Both the position numbers and the translations under genes were made by a program. Shown in pieces: positions 1-6,903 of a DNA stretch of 9,553 bases. This DNA comes from an uncultured Lachnospiraceae bacterium (GTDB lineage: Bacteria; Bacillota; Clostridia; Lachnospirales; Lachnospiraceae), in NCBI GenBank assembly GCA_947589175.1, contig CANPZR010000088.1, positions 1 to 9,553 of the forward strand, given 5' to 3'. Within the stretch, counting starts at the first letter, position 1, and every line of letters starts with the position of its first letter. Below the pieces are notes generated by a model. It was given only the letters and a program-made list of their open reading frames with translations, was not told the origin of the DNA and did no database searches.

Positions 1-11
1 AAGGCATATAT

Positions 12-49
12 GAAATCCCATCACCTGTCTGACAGGTGTGTGGGATTTC
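12..49 (+). terminator. Terminator-like hairpin upstream of trmR
   Basis: A long inverted repeat: bases 12-20 (gaaatccca) pair perfectly with 41-49 (tgggatttc), and bases 22-27 (cacctg) with 33-38 (caggtg), leaving a five-base loop and a small 1x2 internal loop. The 3' arm runs into a moderately T-rich tail (tttcgttgtgct) without a clean U tract. It probably ends transcription of the gene left of the window, which is not visible. It could instead be a processing or read-through site feeding the trmR operon. Confidence 0.55.
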
Positions 50-78
50 GTTGTGCTAAAGAAGATTGAAATAGGAGT

Positions 79-133
79 TTGTCGCATCTTCGCGACAAGT
101 CGCTAGGGCGAATCTGTTCGCTCGGAAACGAGG
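79..133 (+). promoter_or_regulatory. Structured 5' leader of trmR with sequestered RBS
   Basis: Three small stem-loops sit in the 60 bases before the trmR start. Bases 79-85 pair with 92-98 (ttgtcgc/gcgacaa). Bases 108-112 pair with 117-121 (gcgaa/ttcgc, loop tctg). Bases 121-124 pair with 129-132 (ctcg/cgag) around a GAAA tetraloop. The last stem contains gag of the Shine-Dalgarno gagg (130-133), so the ribosome site would be partly closed when it forms. A competing stem is possible between 100-103 and 108-111 (tcgc/gcga). The pairings are visible in the sequence; any regulatory role is inference. I do not recognise it as a named riboswitch or T-box. Confidence 0.4.
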
Positions 134-139
134 ATTAGT

Positions 140-826
140 ATGGAAAATCGGACCGAAGTGTTCTGGGAGCTGTTCCGGGAACAGCCGCCGGCGTATATTG
201 AGGAGCTGGAGCAGCGGGCGAGGGAGAACGACGTGCCCATAATCCGGCGTGCTACGAGGGATCTTCTGCGGTATCTGCTGCGGACGAGAAGCCCCCGGCA
301 TGTGCTGGAGGTGGGGACGGCCATCGGGTATTCGGCTCTTTTTATGAAGGAAAACATGCCGGAAAACAGCGATATTACAACTGTAGAAAAGGTGCCTGCC
401 AGAATCCGCGAGGCCAGAGAAAATTTTAGAAAATACGATGGCAGGGGACAGATTTTTCTGCGGGAGGGAGACGCGGCGCAGGTCCTGAAGGAGCTGGTGA
501 TTGAAAAGCGGGAAAAGAGCCGGGAGGGCTTTGATTTTGTGTTTATGGACGCCGCCAAGGGACAGTATCTGACGTTTCTGCCGGATGTGCTGCAGCTGAT
601 GGAGCCGGGCGGAATCTTAGTGTCGGACAACATCCTTCACGGGGGCGACGTGCTGGAATCCCGGTATGCGGTCACAAGGCGGGACCGCACGATCCACGGC
701 CGGATGCGGGAATATTTAAAGGTGCTGACAGAGCATGGGGATCTGGAAACTATCTGCCTCTCCCTGGGAGACGGCGTGACACTGTCCGCCTATTTGCCGC
801 GGGGGACAGAAAGGAGACGTGTGTAG
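140..826 (+). CDS. trmR: tRNA 5-hydroxyuridine(34) O-methyltransferase (YrrM/TrmR type)
   Basis: Class I SAM-dependent O-methyltransferase of 228 aa, a normal length for the family. The SAM-binding motif VLEVGTAIGYSAL is at residues 55-67, with the ribose-binding acidic residue E83 in TVEK. Metal-ligand candidates of the catechol-OMT-like fold are D137 (FMDAAK) and the pair D163-N164 (SDNIL). In B. subtilis TrmR (YrrM) methylates 5-hydroxyuridine at tRNA position 34 to 5-methoxyuridine. The next gene, 3 bases downstream, is a U32-family protein of the type that makes the hydroxyuridine, which strongly favours TrmR over a generic small-molecule methyltransferase. The ATG at 140 has gagga at 130-134, spaced 5 bases. 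Expected to be cytosolic. Substrate assignment rests on family likeness plus context. Confidence 0.85.
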   Translation: MENRTEVFWELFREQPPAYIEELEQRARENDVPIIRRATRDLLRYLLRTRSPRHVLEVGTAIGYSALFMKENMPENSDITTVEKVPARIREARENFRKYDGRGQIFLREGDAAQVLKELVIEKREKSREGFDFVFMDAAKGQYLTFLPDVLQLMEPGGILVSDNILHGGDVLESRYAVTRRDRTIHGRMREYLKVLTEHGDLETICLSLGDGVTLSAYLPRGTERRRV

Positions 827-829
827 AAT

Positions 830-2068
830 ATGAAAAAACCGGAAATTCTGGCTCCGGCGAACAGCCTGGAGGTATTGAAAACGGCCATTCACTACGGGGC
901 GGACGCCGTCTATATCGGCGGGGAGATGTACGGGCTCCGGGCCAAGGCCAAAAACTTTTCCAGGGAGGATATGGAGGCGGGGATTGCCTTCGCCCACGAG
1001 CGGGGCAAAAAGGTCTATGTGACAGCCAATATAACGGCGCACAACCGGGATCTTGCGGGGGTGCGGGAGTATTTTAAGGAATTAAGGGAGATTCGGCCGG
1101 ATGCGCTGATTATATCGGATCCCGGCGTATTTGCCATAGCGCGGGAAATCTGTCCCGAAATCGACATTCACGTCAGCACGCAGGCCAACAATGTGAATTA
1201 CCTCACGTTTTTGTTCTGGAAGGAGCAGGGGGCGTCCCGCGTGGTGACCGCGAGGGAGCTGTCCTTAGAGGAAATTCGGGAAATCGACGAAAAAATACCG
1301 GAGGATTTGGAAATCGAGACATTTGTCCACGGCGCCATGTGCATTTCCTATTCGGGGCGGTGCCTGCTCAGCAACTATTTTACCGGGCGAGACGCCAATC
1401 TGGGCGCCTGCACGCACCCCTGCCGGTGGCGCTACCATCTGGTGGAGGAGACGCGGCCGGGCGAGTACCTGCCGGTGGAGGAGAACGACCGGGGCACCTA
1501 TATTTTCAATTCCAAGGACCTGTGCATGATTGAGCACATCCCGGAACTGGTGGCGGCCGGAGTGGACAGTTTTAAGATTGAGGGACGCATGAAAACGGCG
1601 CTGTATGTGGCCGCCGTGGTCCGCGCTTACCGCCAGGCGGTGGATGATTTTTTTGAGGATCCGGAGAAATACAAGAGCCGGATTCCGTATTACAAAAATG
1701 AGATTCAGATGTGCACCTACCGTCTGTTCACCACGGGGTTCTTTTTCGGACCGGCGGATCACGAGAGCCAGATTTATGACAATAATACCTATGTGAAGGG
1801 CAGTACCTACCTGGGCATGATCGAGCAGGTGGAGGATGACGGCGTCGTGACATTTGAACAAAAAAATAAATTTTCTGTGGGGGAGACCATCGAGCTGATG
1901 CTCCCGAACGGGGAAAATGTGGAGGCAAAAGTTGCCGCCATGTGGAATCACATGGGCGAGCCCGTGGAGAGCTGTCCCCACCCAGGGGAGAAGATCCGCA
2001 TGAAGCTCAGCGCGGAGGCGGCCCCTTTTGTGATCATGAGAAAGAGGGAAGAAGACCATGAGCGTTAA
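830..2068 (+). CDS. trhP: U32-family tRNA U34 hydroxylation protein (TrhP type)
   Basis: U32 'peptidase' family protein of 412 aa. The N-terminal TIM-barrel-like part opens with PEILAPANSLEVLKTAI (residues 4-20) and GADAVYIGG (23-31). A cysteine cluster C171, C178, C194 and C198 (within MCISYSGRC and GACTHPC) is the probable iron-sulfur site. The family signature FKIEGRMK is at 248-255, and a beta-rich C-terminal domain runs from about residue 325. Although named peptidases, characterised members such as E. coli YegQ/TrhP and B. subtilis YrrN/YrrO act with prephenate to hydroxylate U34 of tRNA. Adjacency to trmR supports this role here. B. subtilis uses two paralogues; only one is present at this locus. 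The start has aaggag at 811-816. The end overlaps birA by 11 bases, implying coupled expression. A different U32 substrate, for example RlhA-like 23S rRNA, is less likely. Confidence 0.8.
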   Translation: MKKPEILAPANSLEVLKTAIHYGADAVYIGGEMYGLRAKAKNFSREDMEAGIAFAHERGKKVYVTANITAHNRDLAGVREYFKELREIRPDALIISDPGVFAIAREICPEIDIHVSTQANNVNYLTFLFWKEQGASRVVTARELSLEEIREIDEKIPEDLEIETFVHGAMCISYSGRCLLSNYFTGRDANLGACTHPCRWRYHLVEETRPGEYLPVEENDRGTYIFNSKDLCMIEHIPELVAAGVDSFKIEGRMKTALYVAAVVRAYRQAVDDFFEDPEKYKSRIPYYKNEIQMCTYRLFTTGFFFGPADHESQIYDNNTYVKGSTYLGMIEQVEDDGVVTFEQKNKFSVGETIELMLPNGENVEAKVAAMWNHMGEPVESCPHPGEKIRMKLSAEAAPFVIMRKREEDHER

Positions 2069-3068
2069 AATGGAAGTGCTAAAGCTGTTGGAGACTCACA
2101 GGGAAGAAGATATTTCCGGCCAGGAGATCGCCGAGTGCCTGGGAGTTACCCGGTCGGCGGTCTGGAAGGCGGTAAACGCTTTAAAAAAAGACGGCTACCT
2201 GGTGGACGCCGCCAACAAGAGGGGATACCGCCTGAAAACGGGATGCGATATTCTGTCGGCGGAGGGCATTTATCCGTCCCTGTATGAAAAGTACCGGAAC
2301 CGGGAGATCGTCGTGTGCCGTCAGGTGGATTCCACCAATCAGGAGGTAAAACGGCGGGCCTTGGAGGGAGCCACAGAGGGGCTGGCGGTGCTGGCGGAGG
2401 AGCAGACGGCAGGCCGGGGCCGAAGGGGGCGCAGTTTTTTTTCTCCGTCGCAGAGCGGCATTTACATGAGCGTTTTATTCCGTCCGGGGGAAGAACAGGC
2501 GGAACAGATCGTGCTGATTACCACGGCGGCGGCGGTGGCGGTGTGCCGCGCGATCCGGCGCCTGCTGCCGGTGGATCCGAAAATCAAATGGGTCAATGAC
2601 GTATATCTGAACAATAAAAAAATCTGCGGCATACTGACCGAGGCCATATCCGATTTTGAGAGTGGCCGCATCGATACGGTAGTCGTGGGGATCGGCATCA
2701 ACTACTATGTGCCGGAGCAGGGGTATCCCGATGAGATAAAGAAGGTGGCGGACGCCATCTGCGCCGATGGATTTTTGGTGCCGAGGAACCGGCTGGCTGC
2801 GGCGGTTCTCAATGAGCTGTATGACCTGTATGAAAATCTGGCGGACCGCTCTTTTATGGATGACTACCGGGCGTGGTCCAATGTGCTGGGGCGGGAGGTC
2901 CGTTTTACCGAGGGGCGCACGGAGACAGGGGAGGAGAAGTGGGTCCGCGGAAAGGCCGTGGACATCGACGATAACGGCGCGCTGATCGTCCAGTTGTCGC
3001 GGGGAAAGAAGGTGGCGCTGCGGACGGGAGAAATCACGCTGCGCCTGAATAAGAGCAGCAAAAAATGA
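2058..3068 (+). CDS. birA: Bifunctional biotin-[acetyl-CoA-carboxylase] ligase / biotin operon repressor
   Basis: A 336-aa BirA of the two-function class. An N-terminal winged helix-turn-helix (residues about 1-60, recognition region VTRSAVWKAVNAL) precedes the ligase domain. The ligase shows DSTN at 91-94, the biotinyl-AMP loop GRGRRGRSF at 119-127, KWVND at 177-181, the catalytic-type lysine K188 before GIL, and GIGIN at 211-215. A small SH3-like C-terminal domain runs from about 280 to 330. It makes biotinyl-5'-AMP and transfers biotin to carboxylase carrier proteins. The intact HTH suggests it also represses biotin synthesis or uptake genes, none of which lie here. The start overlaps the end of trhP and uses the purine-rich SD gagggaagaag just upstream. 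A run of eight T lies at 2435-2442 inside the gene but the frame continues intact across it. Confidence 0.95.
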   Translation: MSVKMEVLKLLETHREEDISGQEIAECLGVTRSAVWKAVNALKKDGYLVDAANKRGYRLKTGCDILSAEGIYPSLYEKYRNREIVVCRQVDSTNQEVKRRALEGATEGLAVLAEEQTAGRGRRGRSFFSPSQSGIYMSVLFRPGEEQAEQIVLITTAAAVAVCRAIRRLLPVDPKIKWVNDVYLNNKKICGILTEAISDFESGRIDTVVVGIGINYYVPEQGYPDEIKKVADAICADGFLVPRNRLAAAVLNELYDLYENLADRSFMDDYRAWSNVLGREVRFTEGRTETGEEKWVRGKAVDIDDNGALIVQLSRGKKVALRTGEITLRLNKSSKK

Positions 3069-3081
3069 AAGGATCCGAATT

Positions 3082-4326
3082 ATGACAAAAACCTTTGACA
3101 CATCGGAAAAAAAGGAGAGAGTGATTTTGGTCGCCGTGGATACGGGGCAGAATACTACAGATGTAGAAATATCGTTGGACGAGCTGGAGGAGCTGGCGGA
3201 CACCGCCGGCGCCGAGACGGTGGGACGGCTGGTCCAGAACCGGGAGGCATTCCATCCGGGGACCTATATCGGAAAGGGAAAAATGGATGAGCTGCGGGAG
3301 ATGTCAGAGAGATTCCGGGCGGACGCCGTGATCTGCGACGACGAGTTATCCCCGGCACAGATTACAAATCTGCAGAAGGAGCTTCAGGTGAAGGTGATTG
3401 ACCGAACCGTCCTGATTCTGGATATTTTTGCCGCCCACGCAAGGACCAGCGAGGGAAAACTCCAGGTAGAGCTGGCGCAGCTGCGCTACCGCTCCTCGCG
3501 CCTGACGGGCTTCGGGCAGTCGCTCTCCAGGCTTGGGGGCGGCATCGGCACCAGGGGGCCGGGCGAGAAGAAGCTGGAGGCGGATCGGCGGCTCATCAAG
3601 GATCGGATTGCCCTGCTCAACCGCCAGCTCAAGGAGGTCGTGCAGAACCGCGAGACGATGCGGCGGCAGCGCGAGAAGAACCAGACGCCCACCGTGGCCA
3701 TTGTGGGGTATACCAATGCGGGAAAATCCACCCTGCTCAACGCGCTGACCGAGGCGAACGTGCTGTCGGAGGACAAATTATTTGCCACGCTGGACCCCAC
3801 CACCCGCTCACTTCTTTTGGAGGACGGGCAGAAAATTCTCTTTACCGACACGGTGGGCTTTATCAGCAAGCTGCCGCACCAGCTGATTCGGGCTTTCCGC
3901 TCGACGCTCGAGGAGGCGAAGTACGCGGATCTGATCCTACATGTGGTGGACGCCTCCAATCCGAATTACGAGAGACAGATGGACGTAGTCTACGAGACAT
4001 TGAAAGAGCTAGAGGTGCGGGACAAGCCGGTCATCACGGCGTTTAACAAGATTGACCGGTTAGAGGATGGGCAGCGGGCCGGATTAAAGGATCCAAACAG
4101 CAGTCGGGCGGTGAAAATATCGGCAAAAAAATCCGCGGGGCTGGATATTCTTTTGCGGGAAGTGGAGACAATTCTCAACGCGGGGATGGTCCTCATGGAG
4201 AAAGTCATTTCCTATGACGAGGCGGGAATTATCCAGAAAATCCGCCAGTACGGGAAGCTCATGGAGGAAGATTACAGAGAGAACGGGATTTTTGTCAAGG
4301 CGTATGTGCCTCCTTTTTTATCCTGA
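3082..4326 (+). CDS. hflX: GTPase HflX
   Basis: Ribosome-associated GTPase of the Obg-HflX superfamily, 414 aa. The N-terminal HflX domain (about 1-110) carries YIGKGK at 62-67. A helical linker holds the family signature GGGIGTRGPGEKKLE at 152-166. The G domain (about 203-370) has the P-loop GYTNAGKST at 209-217, DTVGF at 256-260 (G3), NKID at 332-335 (G4) and SAK at 357-359 (G5). HflX binds and splits 70S ribosomes, notably stalled or heat-stressed ones. The start has gaaagga at 3067-3073, 13 bases after the birA stop, so it is probably the last gene of the trmR operon. The C-terminal tail ends soon after VKAYVPPFLS. Neither neighbouring frame continues with a sensible tail, so I see no frameshift. 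No clear terminator follows. Confidence 0.95.
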   Translation: MTKTFDTSEKKERVILVAVDTGQNTTDVEISLDELEELADTAGAETVGRLVQNREAFHPGTYIGKGKMDELREMSERFRADAVICDDELSPAQITNLQKELQVKVIDRTVLILDIFAAHARTSEGKLQVELAQLRYRSSRLTGFGQSLSRLGGGIGTRGPGEKKLEADRRLIKDRIALLNRQLKEVVQNRETMRRQREKNQTPTVAIVGYTNAGKSTLLNALTEANVLSEDKLFATLDPTTRSLLLEDGQKILFTDTVGFISKLPHQLIRAFRSTLEEAKYADLILHVVDASNPNYERQMDVVYETLKELEVRDKPVITAFNKIDRLEDGQRAGLKDPNSSRAVKISAKKSAGLDILLREVETILNAGMVLMEKVISYDEAGIIQKIRQYGKLMEEDYRENGIFVKAYVPPFLS

Positions 4327-4362
4327 AATTTTTATTCGGATGGGGAGAATGGCGAGAAAAGA

Positions 4363-4391
4363 TTGCATTTTATAGAAAACCCCCTTATAAT
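4363..4391 (+). promoter_or_regulatory. Probable SigA-type promoter of rel
   Basis: A perfect -10 hexamer TATAAT (4386-4391) lies 17 bases after TTGCAT (4363-4368), which matches the TTGACA consensus only in its first three bases. Transcription would begin near 4398, giving a leader of about 100 bases. It is the best promoter candidate in the window. It suggests rel is transcribed separately from the trmR-trhP-birA-hflX group, although read-through from hflX is possible because no clear terminator separates them. The position is read from the sequence; activity is inferred. Confidence 0.6.
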
Positions 4392-4427
4392 AAGAAACAG
4401 TGTAACGAATGAGGAGCAGAACATAAG

Positions 4428-4466
4428 ATGATAGTAGGTGTTTATGATACCGGGGGTCAATTCTGA
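4428..4466 (+). other. Possible 12-codon leader peptide in the rel 5' UTR
   Basis: An ATG at 4428 opens a 12-codon frame (MIVGVYDTGGQF) ending with TGA at 4464-4466. It is preceded by the good Shine-Dalgarno sequence gaggag at 4411-4416, spaced 11 bases, and lies wholly within the inferred rel leader transcript. Its last codons and stop lie inside a hairpin (4453-4470). It is too short for any coding statistic and I know no homologue, so it may be chance. Confidence 0.25.
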
Positions 4467-4470
4467 CCTC
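4453..4470 (+). promoter_or_regulatory. Hairpin in the rel leader
   Basis: Bases 4453-4459 (ggggtca) pair with 4464-4470 (tgacctc) as a seven-pair stem, one of them G-U, with loop attc. It lies 14 bases before the rel ribosome site (agaggagg, 4485-4492). It has no following U run, so it is not an ordinary terminator. Its 3' arm ends in cctc, complementary to gagg in the ribosome site. It could therefore take part in translational control; this is inference. Confidence 0.35.
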
Positions 4471-4498
4471 AACATCACAGGATGAGAGGAGGATGAGG

Positions 4499-6817
4499 AT
4501 GGAAGAAGAAAAGACGACAGGATTAGTCGAGACATTTGATACCGGCGAACTATCTACCGAGATGATTCCGCCTGATTTTACAGATCCGGACATACTGTTC
4601 CAGATTCTTTTAAAGACGGTGAGCAATTACCATCCCTCCAGCGATCTGAATATAATTACAAAGGCATACGAGCTGGCCAAGGACGCCCACAAGGACCAGA
4701 AGCGCAAGTCCGGCGAGCCGTATCTGATTCATCCGGTGTGCGTGGCGATTATTCTGGCACAGCTGGAGATGGATAAGGAGACCATCGTGGGCGGCCTGCT
4801 CCACGACGTGGTCGAGGACACGAAATATACGACCGAGGATCTGACGGAGATGTTCAGCGAGGAGATCGCCGCGCTGGTGGACGGCGTCACCAAGCTGACG
4901 CAGTTGAACTATGTGGCGGATAAGGTCGAGGTGCAGGCGGAGAACCTGCGCAAGATGTTTCTGGCGATGGCGAAGGATATCCGCGTCATCATCATCAAGC
5001 TGGCGGACCGCCTCCACAACATGCGGACCATGCAGTTCATGAAGCCGGAAAAGCAGAAGGAAAAATCCAGGGAGACGATGGACATCTACGCGCCGATCGC
5101 CGACAGGCTGGGTATATCCAAGGTGAAGGTAGAGCTTGACGATTTGTCTCTTCGATATCTGGAGCCGGAGGCCTATGCCGATCTGAGCGAGCGGTTCAAC
5201 GCCATCAAGGGCTCTAAGGAGAACTTTATCAAGGATATTATGGAAGAGGTGGATAAGCGCCTGGTGGAGAACAACATCAAGGCCACCATCGACGGCCGCG
5301 TGAAGCACTTATTCAGCATATACAGGAAAATGGTCAAGCAGGATAAGACACTGGATCAGATTTACGATTTATTTGCCATCCGCATTATTGTGGACAGCGA
5401 CCAGGAGTGCTATACGGCGCTGGGAATCATTCACGAGATGTATAAACCGATTCCGGGGCGCTTTAAGGACTATATCGCCATGCCAAAGCCCAACCACTAC
5501 CAGTCGCTGCACACGACTCTGATCGGGCACAACGGGCAGCCCTTTGAGATTCAGATCCGCACCTACGAGATGCACCGGACGGCGGAGTACGGCATCGCCG
5601 CCCACTGGAAATACAAGGAGACCGGCGGCAGCAGCGCGGACGACAACAGCCAGCGCGAGGAGGAGAAGATGGCGTGGCTGCGCAGGATTCTGGAGTGGCA
5701 GCACGACATGGACGACAACCGGGAATTTTTGAGCGTCATCAAGAGCGACCTCGATTTGTTCTCGGACCGTATCTATTGCTTTACCCCCGGCGGCGACGTG
5801 AAGAACCTTCCGGCGGGCTCTACGCCCATCGATTTTGCCTACGCGGTTCACAGCGCGGTGGGGAATCGCATGGTGGGAGCCAGAGTCAACGGCAATATTG
5901 TCAAGATGGACTATGAGATCCAGAACGGCGACCAGGTGGATATCATCACCAGTCAGAACAGCCGGGGCCCCAGCCGCGACTGGCTGAAAATTGTCAAGAG
6001 CACCCAGGCGAAGAACAAGATCAACCAGTGGTTCCGGAACGAATTTAAAGAGGACAATATCATCAAGGGCAAGGAGCTTCTGCACACCTATTGTAAAAAT
6101 AAAGGAATCGATCTGGCGCCCCTGCTAAAGAGCCAGTACACGGACGCCTGCATACGCAAGTACGGGTTCAGGGACTGGGAGTCGGTCTGCGCCGCCATCG
6201 GCCACGGCGGGCTGAAGGAAGGCCAGGTCATCAATAAATTAAAGGACGAATATGACAAGAAGAACCGCCGGATTGTCTCGGATGCTCAGGTGCATGAGAT
6301 GATTGAGAATGTCCGGGAGAACACGAGGCGGGAGACGGGGGAGATTCCCCAGAGCGGGAACGGCATTATCGTCGAGGGGCTCAACGACCTGGCGGTGCGC
6401 TTTTCCAAGTGCTGCAATCCCGTTCCAGGCGATGAGATCGTGGGCTTTGTCACCAGGGGGCGCGGCGTGTCCATTCACCGGACGGACTGCGTGAACATGA
6501 TTCACCTCCCGGTGGAGGAGAAGAACCGCCTGATCGAAGCCGAGTGGAGTCCGGAGGCGACAAAGAGCGGCGAGTTCTATCCGGTCGAGATCGTGATCTA
6601 CTGCTATAACCGCAGCGGCGTGCTGCTCGACGTATCGCGGATTTTCGCGGAGAATAATATTGACATAAAATCCATGAACGTCCGTGTCAACAAGCAGGAT
6701 CACGCCACGCTGACCATCGGCTTTGAGACGAACAGTGTGGATCAGTTAGAGAGGCTGATCGGCAAGCTGCGGAGCGTGGAGAGCGTGACCGATATTGAGC
6801 GCAGCACTAACGGTTAA
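4499..6817 (+). CDS. rel: Bifunctional (p)ppGpp synthetase/hydrolase (long RSH)
   Basis: Stringent-response enzyme of 772 aa that makes ppGpp/pppGpp from ATP plus GDP/GTP and hydrolyses them. Residue numbers below count from the in-frame ATG at 4493. The hydrolase HD domain has H80, HD at 104-105, ED at 108-109 and D172 (ADRLHN). The synthetase has the RFKD motif at 323-326, which marks bifunctional Rel/SpoT rather than RelA-only enzymes, then YQSLH at 336-340 and catalytic E352 in EIQIRT. The TGS domain is about 425-487. The conserved-cysteine zinc-finger region has C640, C641, H662 and C666. The ACT domain is about 696-750. No key residue is missing. The ATG at 4499 is preferred because agaggagg (4485-4492) is 6 bases before it, while it abuts the ATG at 4493. 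The apt gene that often precedes rel in Firmicutes is absent here. Confidence 0.96.
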   Translation: MEEEKTTGLVETFDTGELSTEMIPPDFTDPDILFQILLKTVSNYHPSSDLNIITKAYELAKDAHKDQKRKSGEPYLIHPVCVAIILAQLEMDKETIVGGLLHDVVEDTKYTTEDLTEMFSEEIAALVDGVTKLTQLNYVADKVEVQAENLRKMFLAMAKDIRVIIIKLADRLHNMRTMQFMKPEKQKEKSRETMDIYAPIADRLGISKVKVELDDLSLRYLEPEAYADLSERFNAIKGSKENFIKDIMEEVDKRLVENNIKATIDGRVKHLFSIYRKMVKQDKTLDQIYDLFAIRIIVDSDQECYTALGIIHEMYKPIPGRFKDYIAMPKPNHYQSLHTTLIGHNGQPFEIQIRTYEMHRTAEYGIAAHWKYKETGGSSADDNSQREEEKMAWLRRILEWQHDMDDNREFLSVIKSDLDLFSDRIYCFTPGGDVKNLPAGSTPIDFAYAVHSAVGNRMVGARVNGNIVKMDYEIQNGDQVDIITSQNSRGPSRDWLKIVKSTQAKNKINQWFRNEFKEDNIIKGKELLHTYCKNKGIDLAPLLKSQYTDACIRKYGFRDWESVCAAIGHGGLKEGQVINKLKDEYDKKNRRIVSDAQVHEMIENVRENTRRETGEIPQSGNGIIVEGLNDLAVRFSKCCNPVPGDEIVGFVTRGRGVSIHRTDCVNMIHLPVEEKNRLIEAEWSPEATKSGEFYPVEIVIYCYNRSGVLLDVSRIFAENNIDIKSMNVRVNKQDHATLTIGFETNSVDQLERLIGKLRSVESVTDIERSTNG

Positions 6818-6822
6818 AAAAC

Positions 6823-6852
6823 GCGCGGCATAAAAATGCGCGGCATAAAAAT
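6823..6852 (+). repeat. Exact 15-bp tandem duplication
   Basis: The 15-base unit gcgcggcataaaaat occurs twice without mismatch at 6823-6837 and 6838-6852, directly after the rel stop codon. Each copy contains cggcat, and either copy can pair with the single atgccg at 6851-6856, so two alternative hairpins exist. It looks like a recent small duplication in a terminator region. Confidence 0.85.
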
Positions 6853-6859
6853 GCCGTTT
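6841..6859 (+). terminator. Weak candidate terminator after rel
   Basis: Bases 6841-6846 (cggcat) pair with 6851-6856 (atgccg) around an AAAA loop, followed by only three T before gcgcgc. The stem is compact and lies 23 bases after the rel stop, but the U tract is poor. It may be leaky or act only with a factor. On the opposite strand the hairpin region is followed by a T run (complement of 6816-6821), but no opposing gene needs it. Confidence 0.35.
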
Positions 6860-6874
6860 GCGCGCAAAGAAATA

Positions 6875-6903
6875 TTGCTACGCGTTTCATACAGACATGT
6901 CAT
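6875..6903 (+). promoter_or_regulatory. Weak promoter candidate upstream of the MBL-hemZ-hisS group
   Basis: TTGCTA (6875-6880) and TGTCAT (6898-6903) are separated by 17 bases and each match four of six consensus positions. Transcription would start about 35 bases before the MBL start codon. The -10 overlaps an 8-bp palindrome, gacatgtc (6894-6901). The call is weak; the group could equally be transcribed by read-through from rel. Confidence 0.25.

Noticed and set aside
79..138. A TTG-started 19-codon frame in the trmR leader ending one base before the trmR ATG
   Set aside because: The aggag at 73-77 is only one base from the TTG, too close for initiation, and the start is non-ATG. RNA structure explains the region better.
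1265..2059. 264-codon open frame on the minus strand opposite trhP
   Set aside because: It lies wholly within a well-supported gene, has no recognisable domain, and is rich in His, Leu, Arg and Val as expected of the antisense of GC-rich coding DNA.
2435..2442. Run of eight T in birA as a possible frameshift or programmed slippage site
   Set aside because: The BirA frame continues intact through it with all motifs in order, and no alternative product is apparent.
2475..3203. 242-codon minus-strand frame across birA and the start of hflX
   Set aside because: It runs antisense through two certain genes and shows no domain; the composition is that of a shadow frame.
4340..4375. An 11-codon frame just after hflX
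   Set aside because: No ribosome site, and it ends inside the rel promoter candidate, so it would be upstream of the rel transcript start.
4369..4391. ttata/tataa inverted pair after hflX as a terminator
   Set aside because: Only five A-T pairs, no U tract after it, and it coincides with the rel promoter hexamers.
5369..6085. 238-codon minus-strand frame opposite the middle of rel
   Set aside because: A shadow of the rel coding frame, rich in Val, Leu and Ala with no motif.
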